Shown here: one piece after another, positions 1 through 7,722 of the stretch
Numbering within the stretch: position 1 is the stretch's first letter
How the letters are laid out: the number at the start of each line of letters is the position of its first letter
Source of the DNA: an uncultured Eubacteriales bacterium
GTDB lineage: Bacteria > Bacillota > Clostridia > Oscillospirales > Acutalibacteraceae
Reading direction: 5' to 3'
Assembly (NCBI GenBank): GCA_934643185.1
Contig: CAKUBN010000029.1
Span: forward strand, 1-26,011
DNA: 26,011 nt
Notes under the pieces: model-generated
Databases searched by the model: none
Seen by the model: the letters and a program-made list of their open reading frames with translations, nothing else
What the model was told of the DNA's origin: nothing
Program-made: the position numbers and the translations under genes

Positions 1-29
1 ATGCGAAGATCCACGAGCAGTTTTATCAT
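1..29 (-). CDS. 5' end of an unidentified gene, cut by the window edge
   Basis: An ATG at 29 on the minus strand opens a frame reading MIKLLVDLR before the window ends. A purine-rich Shine-Dalgarno-like stretch (gaggaagcgga) lies directly upstream. A very good sigma-A promoter pointing the same way sits at 97-125, giving a leader of roughly 60 nt. Nine residues are far too few to name a product. The gene call rests on promoter, ribosome site and start lining up. Confidence 0.45.
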
Positions 30-96
30 TCCGCTTCCTCTTTCCATTTATCTGCCCGCAGCACACGACTTAAAGCAAAATAATATCTTTTTTATT

Positions 97-125
97 ATAA
101 TACTTCAAATTCTGCGCAGTGTCAA
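97..125 (-). promoter_or_regulatory. sigma-A type promoter
   Basis: Read on the minus strand, TTGACA (120-125) is followed by a 17-bp spacer and TATTAT (97-102). It fires leftwards into the gene that starts at 29. The -35 box is a perfect consensus. Confidence 0.7.
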
Positions 126-240
126 CACCGTGGGCCGCGCCGACTTTCGGTTTATAAGCCGTATTTGCATTGTAATCTCGCTTATATACATTTGCAGCGC
201 TGTTTCTGCATAGTTTTGCAAAAATTATACATTGTAAAAT

Positions 241-1080
241 TTATTTTAAATGAATACCGCGCAGCACCTCTATTGTGGTGAGGCTGCTGTCTTCAAAGCG
301 TAAATCTTCGAGCGCATACGGAAGCTTCGCTGTGTTTTCGAGCTTGATCAGCCGGTAATTTCGCCGCAGACGTTCCTTGCTTTCCATGATGGAGCGCCGA
401 ACGGACGGCTTTTCGATCTGCTCTGCGTTTTGCAATACGGCTTCGAGCGAACCAAATTTGCAGATGAGCTGCGCCGCCGTTTTCTTGCCGACCTTTTCCG
501 CGCCCCTGATGTTATCGGCCATGTCGCCCGTAAGTGATTTGAAATCCGCATATTGCGCAGGCGAAATGCCAAACTTCTCGCAAAACAGTGCAGGCGTGTA
601 GATCACCGTATTTTTGCCGCGATACCGCAGCACGGAAACGCGCTCGGAAAGCAGCTGAAACAAATCGCTGTCAAATGAGGAGATCACCGTTTCAGTGTTA
701 TCCAGCGTCAGCGCATATCCGGCGATCACATCGTCCGCCTCGCAATCCGTCGTTTCAAAGTATTTGATCTGCAAATAGTCGAGCGCGCGGTAAATATCGC
801 CGAGCTGCGAATAGGGATTTTCCTCCTCCGGCACAGCGCTAAGATCCGGGCGGTTCGCTTTATAGGCCTCGTCCAAATCCGCACGGGCGTTTTCATGCTC
901 GCCGCCAAAAACCACAAGCACGTGCGTCGGGCTCACCATGCGGATGATTTTCAGCAGCGCGCCGACAAAGCCCAGCGTGCCCTGTATCGCCCTGCCGTCC
1001 GCCCCGAAAATTCGCGCCGGCATGCCGAAAAACATTTGAAACAGCAAATTACTGCCGTCGATGAGCAAGAGTTTGGCCAT
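241..1080 (-). CDS. 5'-3' exonuclease (FEN / Pol I N-terminal-like)
   Basis: Stand-alone 279-aa relative of the 5' nuclease domain of DNA polymerase I (YpcP/Xni-like), expected to cut 5' flaps and RNA primers during lagging-strand processing and repair. Visible motifs are LIDGSN (Asp8), the EADD cluster (residues 114-117), SSFDSD (Asp137, Asp139), and TGDMADN (186 and 189), followed by a helix-hairpin-helix-like VGKKTAAQL. The length fits the stand-alone family. The ribosome site GAGGAGA precedes the ATG at 1080. One conserved acidic position is unusual: the family VVFD-type motif reads VVFGG here, so Gly59 stands where a metal-binding Asp is expected; all other ligands are kept. The gene lies just downstream of tRNA-Ala and its terminator. 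No separate promoter was recognised, so its transcription is unclear. The family call is confident, but activity is uncertain because of Gly59. Confidence 0.9.
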   Translation of the reverse strand: MAKLLLIDGSNLLFQMFFGMPARIFGADGRAIQGTLGFVGALLKIIRMVSPTHVLVVFGGEHENARADLDEAYKANRPDLSAVPEEENPYSQLGDIYRALDYLQIKYFETTDCEADDVIAGYALTLDNTETVISSFDSDLFQLLSERVSVLRYRGKNTVIYTPALFCEKFGISPAQYADFKSLTGDMADNIRGAEKVGKKTAAQLICKFGSLEAVLQNAEQIEKPSVRRSIMESKERLRRNYRLIKLENTAKLPYALEDLRFEDSSLTTIEVLRGIHLK

Positions 1081-1122
1081 ATTTCGTTCTCCTCAAGTGT
1101 TTTCAAAACTTCCGCATATAGC

Positions 1123-1157
1123 AAAAAGTCCTGACTTTCCGAAGAAAATCAGGACTT
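1123..1157 (-). terminator. rho-independent terminator of tRNA-Ala
   Basis: On the minus strand, AAGTCCTGA pairs with TCAGGACTT around a short loop and runs into TTTTT. It begins directly after the CCA end of tRNA-Ala. Confidence 0.8.
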
Positions 1158-1233
<76 letters not shown>

Positions 1234-1248
1234 GTTTGGTACTTGAAG

Positions 1249-1277
1249 ATTATAACACAAGTGGTTACAAATTTCAA
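1249..1277 (-). promoter_or_regulatory. sigma-A promoter of tRNA-Ala
   Basis: On the minus strand, TTGAAA (1272-1277), a 17-bp spacer and a perfect TATAAT (1249-1254) lie about 15 bp upstream of the mature tRNA 5' end. Confidence 0.8.
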
Positions 1278-1296
1278 GACCTTTTTTGATTTTTAT

Positions 1297-1327
1297 GCGA
1301 CTTTTTTCGTAAAGCGAAAAATATCGC
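1297..1327 (-). terminator. possible hairpin ending the rhamnosidase transcript
   Basis: GCGA and TTTTTCG pair with CGAAAAA and TCGC around a TAAAG loop, immediately after the rhamnosidase stop codon. The stem is A/T-rich and no clean U tract follows, so this is a weak terminator candidate. Confidence 0.35.
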
Positions 1328-1330
1328 CGG

Positions 1331-3592
1331 TTATTCTATGCTGTGAATGCGGTAGGTGCCGCTTTCGGCCGGCTTAAATGCGAGGTCGTCCTCAAAGACA
1401 TAGCCGCTTTCAAGGCGGATCACGCCGTGCATGGCTTCGGGCAGCTCGACCGTCAGCGTAATGACGTCGTCCTCGTCTCTCTCCCACGCGGAAGCGATGC
1501 GGCCTGCGGGCGCAATGTGGAACGCTTCGGCATGCGTGAGGCGCGAGATAAACGACGGGCGGAAATCCACTGCACACGGGTCGCCGTGCGGCGCCATGCG
1601 GATACCAGCGAGCGCCTGCGTAAACCAGCTGCTGATGTCGCCCCAGAAGTGGTGGTTCTGCGAGCCGATGCGATCACTGCCCTCGGGCTGAAACACCTCC
1701 CACAGCGTCGTGGCGCCGCGTGCGATCCAGTTGCCGTAGGACGGATAATCCGGGCGGGTGATCATGGAGAACGCGAGGTCGCTGTACCCGAACTCCGTCA
1801 AAACATGGAACAGCACGCGTCCGCCGAGCACGCCGACATCAAGGTGATACTCCTGCTCCTCAATGAGGTTGATAAGCTGCTCAAACGCCGCCTTGCGCTC
1901 TGCGGGCTCGAAGATGTTGTAGTAGATGGCCATGGCCTGCGAAGTCTGGCAGTTGCCGGCAGCGAGCATAGTGTTCTCGTCGATGAGATACTTGCGCACG
2001 GCAGCTTTCCAGCGCTTAGAAAGCGCGCGGGCAAACGCCGCCTGCTCCGGCATATTGAGCTTATCGAACAGAAACGCGGCTTTATCCGCCATGTCCTTTG
2101 AGAGCACCGTATCGGTGAATGCGAGCGGCGATTTATACTCGTGCGCTTCGCGTCCCGGCGGACACCAGTCGCCAAGGCCGATGGCGAGCAGGTCGTGCGC
2201 GTCCATACGCGTTGTGAGGTAGTGCAGGTATTTGATGATCGCCGGGGCGCACAGTTTGGCGGAATCCAAATCGCCGCGGTACTGATACAGTCTGTACGGC
2301 AGTTCAATGAGTACGCTGTCCCATGCGGGGCCGTTGCCCCAAGCAAAGCCCCAGCCGCTTGTGGGTACGATGCCGGGCAGTGCGCCGTTATTATCCTGTG
2401 CTTTCACAATGGCACGCAGCCATTCGCGGTAGCTCCTTTCTGCGCCGAGGTTCAGCAAAATATGTTCGGAAGAAAGTGCCGCGTCGGCCGTCCAGCCGTT
2501 TTTCTCGCGCTGCGGGCAGTCCGTCGGGAAATAATAGAAATTCGTCACGTCCGATTGGCGCGTCATTTGCTGCAATTTGTTTGCGGTCTCATCCGAGCAG
2601 GAGAAACCGCCGCGCTCTTCGAGCAGCGAGTGCATCTCAAGCGCTGTAAGCAAGTCTTCCGTCGCTTGCGCTTCGGTGATGCCGCTGACGAGCACATAAC
2701 GGAAACCGTGATACGTAAACGCCGGTGTATATACCTCTTCCCCGTCGCCGCGGCAGGTATACACGTCTTTGTGGACATATTCGAGGTCGCGCGCCCAGTG
2801 CTCACGCTTAAACCAGATATTTTCCACGTCCGGCAGGCCGTCCTTCAAGTGCTCGCCGTGCCGAAGTTCTATGCGCTGGTCAAGCTCGCCGCGCACGCAC
2901 AAGCGGCACACACCGGCGGTGTTGATACCGAAATCATACAGATAGCCCTTTTCCGTTTTCGTAACGGAGATGGGTTTTAATTCATTTACGATGTCAATCG
3001 GCTCCGCGGTACACAGGCGCTTTTCGCCGCGCGGCTGCGAGGCGCGTTCGGCAAATTTCCATGCACTGTCGTCAAATCCGATCGTATTCCAGCCGGGTAT
3101 TTCTAAGCGGCCGTCGTAAATTTCACCGAAGCGATAGTCATCAAACAGCAGCGGAGACGATTCCGTACGCCACGTTTCGTCACTTTCAATGCAGTGCGCC
3201 TCCCCGCTTTTGTCCGTGTACGTCAGGCACAGCGCCATTTGCGGTGCGGCACGGAATGCGGCGGTGTCGAAATCCCAGATATGCCCGCCGGGGTTATTCG
3301 TGAAGCCGTTGCCCAGCCACACGCCAAGCACATTTTCGCCCGCGCGGAGCGTGACCTCATACGTATCGTAATACACAAGGTCATCGGGATTGCTGATGTA
3401 CGGCGCAAGACGGCCCTTTGTGATGCGTTCGCCATTTAAATACAGCTCATAAAAGCCGAGCGCCGTGATGATAACGTTTGCTTTGGCTTCATGCTCGATC
3501 TGAAATGCGCGGCGCAGATACGGCGCAGGCACGTGGTGTTCAAATGTATTGTAAGCTTCGGATGCGCGGATAAAAGACTTCGGAAATTCCAT
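1331..3592 (-). CDS. alpha-L-rhamnosidase, glycoside hydrolase family 78
   Basis: A 753-aa GH78 enzyme that releases terminal alpha-L-rhamnose from plant glycosides or polysaccharides by inversion. The first ~310 residues are the beta-sandwich (rhamnose-binding type) region, including the ELYLNGERI segment. The (alpha/alpha)6 barrel follows, with the hallmark DCPQREKNGWTAD (358-370) holding Asp358, Glu363 and Asp370, then GNGPAWDSV (~419-427), TTLWEVF with Glu632, and SQNHHFWG (644-651). These match the catalytic acids known for GH78. No signal peptide is visible, so it is likely cytoplasmic and acts on imported oligosaccharides. A clear GGAGGAG ribosome site precedes the ATG. It sits 33 bp after rqcH on the same strand, so it may be read through from a housekeeping operon. 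It is shorter than many GH78 proteins (900+ aa) but looks complete. Confidence 0.92.
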   Translation of the reverse strand: MEFPKSFIRASEAYNTFEHHVPAPYLRRAFQIEHEAKANVIITALGFYELYLNGERITKGRLAPYISNPDDLVYYDTYEVTLRAGENVLGVWLGNGFTNNPGGHIWDFDTAAFRAAPQMALCLTYTDKSGEAHCIESDETWRTESSPLLFDDYRFGEIYDGRLEIPGWNTIGFDDSAWKFAERASQPRGEKRLCTAEPIDIVNELKPISVTKTEKGYLYDFGINTAGVCRLCVRGELDQRIELRHGEHLKDGLPDVENIWFKREHWARDLEYVHKDVYTCRGDGEEVYTPAFTYHGFRYVLVSGITEAQATEDLLTALEMHSLLEERGGFSCSDETANKLQQMTRQSDVTNFYYFPTDCPQREKNGWTADAALSSEHILLNLGAERSYREWLRAIVKAQDNNGALPGIVPTSGWGFAWGNGPAWDSVLIELPYRLYQYRGDLDSAKLCAPAIIKYLHYLTTRMDAHDLLAIGLGDWCPPGREAHEYKSPLAFTDTVLSKDMADKAAFLFDKLNMPEQAAFARALSKRWKAAVRKYLIDENTMLAAGNCQTSQAMAIYYNIFEPAERKAAFEQLINLIEEQEYHLDVGVLGGRVLFHVLTEFGYSDLAFSMITRPDYPSYGNWIARGATTLWEVFQPEGSDRIGSQNHHFWGDISSWFTQALAGIRMAPHGDPCAVDFRPSFISRLTHAEAFHIAPAGRIASAWERDEDDVITLTVELPEAMHGVIRLESGYVFEDDLAFKPAESGTYRIHSIE

Positions 3593-3625
3593 TTTAACTC
3601 CTCCAAAAAGGACTGAATTCCTTTT

Positions 3626-5389
3626 TTATGACTGCTGTTTCGCTTTTGGTTCGGTTGTGGGATCTACGTAGACGGTCTTATACTGCACATAGATGACCAT
3701 GCCGGGCTTTGCGCCCTGCGGCTTTGAAACATAGCGGATCTGCGTGTAATCGACCGGCACCTGCGCGGAATCCTTCGCGCGGCTGTGCTGCGCGGCAAGC
3801 ACGGCGGCTTCCTCCATGGCGGTCTCCGTCGGTGCTTTGCCGTCTGTGACGAGCACCGTGTGCGAGCCGGGGATGTTCTTCGTGTGAAACCAAATATCGT
3901 TGTTGTTTGCGTCCTTCATTGTCAGCTTGTCATTCTGGCGGTTATTGCGCCCGACAAGCACCGTGAAGCCGTCGCTCGTCTTGAACTTGAGCGGTGCGGA
4001 AAGCGCAGGCTGCTTCTGGTTCTTTTTGCCCGCCCTGCGGCGCACGTAGCCCTGTTCGGCAAGCTCGGCACGAATTTCATTTAAATCACGCTCGTTTTCG
4101 GCGAGGGCAAGCGATTCGAACACGCTGTCGATATACGTCAGCTCCGTCTGCGCAAGGCCGATCTGCTCAGTCAACTTTTCCTCCGCCGTTTTCGCCTTGC
4201 GGTAGTTTTTATAGTATTTCTGCGCGTTCTGCTGCGGCGTGAGCGCCGGGTCGAGCGCAATCTCAAGCTCCGCCAAATTCTCATCATAGAAATTTTGCAG
4301 CTTTACGGATGTTTCACCCTTTTGAATCGCATACATATTCGCACTGAGCAGGTCGCCCTTGATGCGCAGTGTGTCGCGCTCGGCGCATGCGGAAAGCTCT
4401 GCCTGCTGGTTCGCGATCTTGCGGCTCAAACGGTCGGCGTGATTCGCAAGCAGGCGCAGAAGATCCTGACTTTTCACGCGCATACGCTCAATCTGGTCGC
4501 GCTCGGCGTAGAACGCGTCGAGCATTTCGGAAAAGCTCCTTTTTTCACTGACCGTCATCGCGCTGCCGTACTGACGAATGTCCATAAACGCGAAATCTTT
4601 CGGTTTATTCTGCGGGTCGATGACAATATGCGGCGTGCCGGAAACGTTTTTCGCCGTCTCCATCAGCGTTGTCACGTACATCTCCGTACGGCGGCGCTGC
4701 GGAGGCGTCATGCTTTTCACATACACCTCATGCCCCAGCCCCGCGCTGTTTTCGACCTCGCGCGCAATGATCGGCGAAATGCCCTGCAAAACGGACATCA
4801 GCGCTTTAGAAAGCTCCATGTCGCGCGGCAACGCGTCGATGCGCGCCATAATTTCTTCCACCGTGCAGGTGAGCATGGAAAGCTTATCCTGCGGAGGCGG
4901 CAGGCGGTACAAAAGTCCCGGCAGCACAAGACGTTCCGAGGACATCTCTGCATCGACACGCTTTAACGCGTCGATGATCTTGCCGTTTTCGTCGACCAAA
5001 ATGATATTGCTGTACCGGCCCATGATCTCCACGGCGAGCGTCAGCTCCACGTGGTCGCCGAGCTCGTTCACGCTGTCAAATTTCAGCATGAGCGCACGCT
5101 CTAAGTCGGGCTGCGTGATCTCTAAAAGCTTTGCGCCCTGCAGCTTCTTGCGCAGAAGCATGCACAGCATCGGCGGCTGCTGCGGGTTTTCTACCGGGAT
5201 CGTCGTCAGATTGATGCGCGCGCTGTTTGCGCGGGCGGAAATAAGCAGCTTATATGCGGCGCTGAAGCCGCGGAATGCGAGGATCAGCTCATCGCGGTTC
5301 GGCTGAAACACACGGTCTACGCGCGTGCCGAGCAGGGATGCGCCGATCTCCTCTTTTAAATGTCGTAAAAAAACACCATCCAGTGCCAT
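3626..5389 (-). CDS. rqcH: ribosome-associated quality control protein RqcH (NFACT family)
   Basis: A 587-aa NFACT protein (older name: fibronectin-binding protein A-like). In Bacillus, RqcH binds stalled 50S subunits carrying peptidyl-tRNA and recruits tRNA-Ala to add C-terminal Ala tails as a degradation tag. The NFACT-N domain begins with the typical MALDGVFLRHLKEEI and contains EIMGRYSNIIL (121-131). A coiled-coil middle (about 280-450) is followed by the NFACT-R domain with DIWFHTKNIPGSHTVL near residue 505. The functional Asp97-Arg98 pair of B. subtilis RqcH reads Glu97-Arg98 here. The gene lies 43 bp behind the Nif3-like gene and shares its strand. The ribosome site is weak, but the start matches the family N-terminus exactly. 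Confidence 0.93.
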   Translation of the reverse strand: MALDGVFLRHLKEEIGASLLGTRVDRVFQPNRDELILAFRGFSAAYKLLISARANSARINLTTIPVENPQQPPMLCMLLRKKLQGAKLLEITQPDLERALMLKFDSVNELGDHVELTLAVEIMGRYSNIILVDENGKIIDALKRVDAEMSSERLVLPGLLYRLPPPQDKLSMLTCTVEEIMARIDALPRDMELSKALMSVLQGISPIIAREVENSAGLGHEVYVKSMTPPQRRRTEMYVTTLMETAKNVSGTPHIVIDPQNKPKDFAFMDIRQYGSAMTVSEKRSFSEMLDAFYAERDQIERMRVKSQDLLRLLANHADRLSRKIANQQAELSACAERDTLRIKGDLLSANMYAIQKGETSVKLQNFYDENLAELEIALDPALTPQQNAQKYYKNYRKAKTAEEKLTEQIGLAQTELTYIDSVFESLALAENERDLNEIRAELAEQGYVRRRAGKKNQKQPALSAPLKFKTSDGFTVLVGRNNRQNDKLTMKDANNNDIWFHTKNIPGSHTVLVTDGKAPTETAMEEAAVLAAQHSRAKDSAQVPVDYTQIRYVSKPQGAKPGMVIYVQYKTVYVDPTTEPKAKQQS

Positions 5390-5432
5390 TTTATAAAACC
5401 ATCGCTTTTAAAAAGCGCCTTTCTGTTCTGTT

Positions 5433-6197
5433 TCAAAGCGTTTCCATCGGCGGGCGTTCGCTTTCGGAAACGATAAATTCTACACCCGGGCAGGCTGCGT
5501 CAAGGTAGTCCTTCAGCCGCTCGCGGTACGGCAGTTCCGTGTGGTAGTGGCCGGCCTCATACAAAGCGAGCCCCGCCTGCTGCGCGGCGATCGCCTCATG
5601 GTGCTTCACTTCGCCGGTGACGAATGCGTCCGCGCCCTTTGCCTGCGCCGCAAGGGCATACTCTCCCCCGGCACCGCCGACGACGGCGACCGTGCGGACC
5701 ATTTTGCTGACCGCCGTGCAGCGCACCGCCGAAAGCCCCAGCGCTTCCTTGATGTGCGCAGCAAAGTCCTCCGTCGTCACGTCTTCCGGCAGCTCGCCCA
5801 TGTAGACGATGTCCGTTTCGCCCTCTTTTAAAATGCCGCGGACATTTTGCAGCCCCAGCTTGCGGCAGAGCGCGTCGTTTACGCCGTAGGGATACGCTAT
5901 ATCGAGATTTGTGTGCGCGCTGATAACTGCAATGCCGCTCTGCACGAGCGCATAAACGATGTTTTCGGGCTGCACGGTGCGCAGCGGGTTAAAGATGACC
6001 GGGTGGTGGCTGATGATGAGCTCCACGCCGATGCTTTTCGCCTCATGCAAAACGCGCGGCGTGACATCCAAACAAAGCAACGTCTTTGTGACGTTGACAT
6101 TTTCATCACCGACCAGAATGCCGACGTTATCAAAATCCATTGCCGTTTGAAACGGCGCAATACGGTCTATGGCATCATAGATCTCTCGAACGGTCAT
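5433..6197 (-). CDS. Nif3-like dinuclear metal centre hexameric protein (YqfO/YbgI family)
   Basis: A 254-aa member of the Nif3/DUF34 family, annotated in databases as a GTP cyclohydrolase I type 2 homologue although its cellular role is not settled. The metal site is visible: ISHHPVIF (His64, His65), AHTNLD (His95, Asp99), and a C-terminal GHYHTE motif supplying the last His and Glu. At this length it is the compact form without the PII-like inserted domain found in ~370-aa B. subtilis YqfO. It overlaps trmK by four bases (ATGA), indicating translational coupling, a pairing that is common across Firmicutes. Family assignment is secure; the biochemical function is not. Confidence 0.93.
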   Translation of the reverse strand: MTVREIYDAIDRIAPFQTAMDFDNVGILVGDENVNVTKTLLCLDVTPRVLHEAKSIGVELIISHHPVIFNPLRTVQPENIVYALVQSGIAVISAHTNLDIAYPYGVNDALCRKLGLQNVRGILKEGETDIVYMGELPEDVTTEDFAAHIKEALGLSAVRCTAVSKMVRTVAVVGGAGGEYALAAQAKGADAFVTGEVKHHEAIAAQQAGLALYEAGHYHTELPYRERLKDYLDAACPGVEFIVSESERPPMETL

Positions 6198-6904
6198 GCG
6201 TTCTCCTCCTCGCCGTACAGGTCTAAAAGCATTTGCAGCAAAATTTCCAGCGCGCTGCTGTCTGCGCCGCCGTGCCGCATGCCCTTGATCTTATTTTCGA
6301 TGTTGTGCCGCACGCTTTTGGCATAACGTGCGCTGAACGGACTGCCGGGTTTGATCTTCCCCATATATAAATCAATCAGCTTTAAATTATCCCGCTTTTG
6401 ATCGGTATAGTACACGGACATCACGGAGTAAATTTTATCGCTATCTACTACCGCTTCTTCGCGGTCAATCGTAAAGCCCAGCGCGGCAAGTCCCTCTCTA
6501 AGCTGCATGGCGGTCGTCATCGGTTGCAAAACAAGGTGCTTATCCATCGCGCACAGCCACGGCGCTTCCGAGATGATACGCAAAATAAGCTCACCGCCCA
6601 TGCCGGCAATGACAATGTCCTCCGCCTCATCCGGCAGCACCCCGTGCAGACCGTCTCCACACACAAAGTGCATTTTGTCCGTCACACCGCAGCGCGAAGC
6701 ATTGTTCATGGCGCTTTCCAGCGGCTCTTTGTGAACATCAACCGCAACGGCAAACGGTATCTTGCCGCTTTGCAGCAAACAGACCGGCACATAGCCGTGG
6801 TCTGTGCCGATATCGGCAAGTTTTTTGCCTTCCCGCACAAAATCTGCACATTTTTTCAGACGCGCGCCAAGGGTGGGTGCTCGTTCTATTCTGTTTTGTT
6901 CCAT
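6194..6904 (-). CDS. trmK: tRNA (adenine(22)-N1)-methyltransferase TrmK
   Basis: A 236-aa class I SAM-dependent methyltransferase that makes m1A22 in the D loop of some tRNAs. The N-terminal helix region PTLGARLKKCADFV leads into the SAM-binding motif LADIGTDHGYVP (about 29-40), then DVHKEP (acidic residue of motif II), CGDGL, and IAGMGGELI. The ATG at 6904 is chosen over an in-frame upstream start because a GGAGGAA ribosome site sits just before it and the family begins here; the longer frame would run into the preceding gene. The last codon overlaps the Nif3-like gene by four bases. The order DUF1858, trmK, nif3-like, rqcH suggests one operon. Confidence 0.93.
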   Translation of the reverse strand: MEQNRIERAPTLGARLKKCADFVREGKKLADIGTDHGYVPVCLLQSGKIPFAVAVDVHKEPLESAMNNASRCGVTDKMHFVCGDGLHGVLPDEAEDIVIAGMGGELILRIISEAPWLCAMDKHLVLQPMTTAMQLREGLAALGFTIDREEAVVDSDKIYSVMSVYYTDQKRDNLKLIDLYMGKIKPGSPFSARYAKSVRHNIENKIKGMRHGGADSSALEILLQMLLDLYGEEENA

Positions 6905-6938
6905 GAGTTCCTCCGAATTGCCGGATCGGCGAATTTGC

Positions 6939-7139
6939 TTATTTTGTGGCGAAGCGCGCGTTAAATGCTGCTGCGAACTGCTCTGCATCCATACCATGCA
7001 CTGCACAGGCCTCTGCGACCGTTTCGCCGCGTGCCGCGGGACATTCAATGCAGTGCATGCCCGCTTCCCTGAAAAACGCCGCGGCCTCTGTCTCCTGCCG
7101 CAGGATGTCGCCGATGATGGTATCGACCGTAATGCGCAT
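6939..7139 (-). CDS. DUF1858 domain protein (hybrid-cluster-associated redox disulfide type)
   Basis: A small 66-aa protein of the DUF1858/TIGR03980-like group. The N-terminal MRITVDTIIGDILRQ is typical, and the core carries FFREAGMHCIECPAA, whose CxxC (HCIEC, about residues 29-33) is the proposed redox disulfide. The start at 7139 is fixed by the strong AAGGGGGA site and by the promoter at 7176-7204; a longer frame reaching 7289 would start upstream of the -10 box and inside the neighbouring gene's terminator. It is the first gene of the trmK operon. Partner and reaction are unknown. Confidence 0.82.
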   Translation of the reverse strand: MRITVDTIIGDILRQETEAAAFFREAGMHCIECPAARGETVAEACAVHGMDAEQFAAAFNARFATK

Positions 7140-7175
7140 AAAATGTCCCCCTTTTAAAGATATTGACTCACGTTT

Positions 7176-7204
7176 ATTATACGATGCAGCAGCCTTATTT
7201 GCAA
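7176..7204 (-). promoter_or_regulatory. sigma-A promoter of the DUF1858-trmK operon
   Basis: On the minus strand, TTGCAA (7199-7204), a 17-bp spacer and a perfect TATAAT (7176-7181) give a leader of about 30 nt before the ATG at 7139. Confidence 0.75.
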
Positions 7205-7260
7205 GCATATCGCCGCGCTTCGCACAAATATTTATAAAGGAATATGCCCGTTTAAATCGC

Positions 7261-7288
7261 AAAATGCCCGGCAGTTTCCCGCCGGGCA
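7261..7288 (-). terminator. rho-independent terminator of the zinc-ribbon gene
   Basis: An 8-bp perfect GC-rich stem, TGCCCGGC/GCCGGGCA, with an 8-nt loop is followed on the minus strand by TTTT. It lies 20 bp after the stop codon of the zinc-ribbon gene. Confidence 0.85.
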
Positions 7289-7307
7289 CCGATATGCGTT
7301 TTAAAGC

Positions 7308-7586
7308 TTATCTTTCTTCCTTCATGCGTGCAAAGCACTCGCTGCAATAGACCGGGCGGTCCTCACGCGGCTTGAAGGGGACGGTTGCTTCCTTGCCGCA
7401 GGCGGCGCAGACAGCCGTGTACATCTCACGTTCCGGCTTTGCTGCATTCTTGCGGTTCTGGCGGCATGCCTTGCATCTCTGCGGCTCGTTCTCGAAGCCC
7501 TTGGATGCGTAAAATTCCTGCTCGCCGGCTGTGAATACAAATTCTTTGCCGCATTCCTTGCAGATCAGGGTCTTGTCTTCGTACAT
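7308..7586 (-). CDS. zinc-ribbon domain protein (CxxCx(n)CxxC type)
   Basis: A 92-aa protein with two CxxC-CxxC ribbon units. The first is LICKECGKEFVFT (Cys at ~9 and 12) with RCKACRQNRK (~38-41); the second is AVCAACGKEATVPF (~60-63) with VYCSECFARM (~80-83). Eight cysteines could hold two zinc ions. The family is common in Clostridia, and its members have no assigned role beyond possible nucleic-acid or protein binding. The ribosome site GAGGT precedes the ATG, and a strong terminator follows. It lies 136 bp downstream of the sigma-factor gene on the same strand; the gap shows no clear promoter, so co-transcription is possible. Confidence 0.85.
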   Translation of the reverse strand: MYEDKTLICKECGKEFVFTAGEQEFYASKGFENEPQRCKACRQNRKNAAKPEREMYTAVCAACGKEATVPFKPREDRPVYCSECFARMKEER

Positions 7587-7722
7587 GTGTTTTTACCTCG
7601 CTTTGGTCATAATAGAATAGAATGAGTTTTGCCCCCGGCGGATTTGCACCGCTTCATTGAAAAACAACGCCATGAACTGTGGAAGGGCATATACATATAG
7701 AAAGGGATCCGCGCGAAAGTTG

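Noticed and set aside
1..213. A 70-codon plus-strand frame at the left edge
   Set aside because: It has no ribosome site, low-complexity hydrophobic content, and runs opposite to a strong minus-strand promoter at 97-125 that better explains the region.
3603..3625. A hairpin between rqcH and the rhamnosidase as a terminator
   Set aside because: Only a 7-bp A/T-rich stem (AAAAGGA/TCCTTTT) is possible and it overlaps the rhamnosidase ribosome site, so termination there is not supported.
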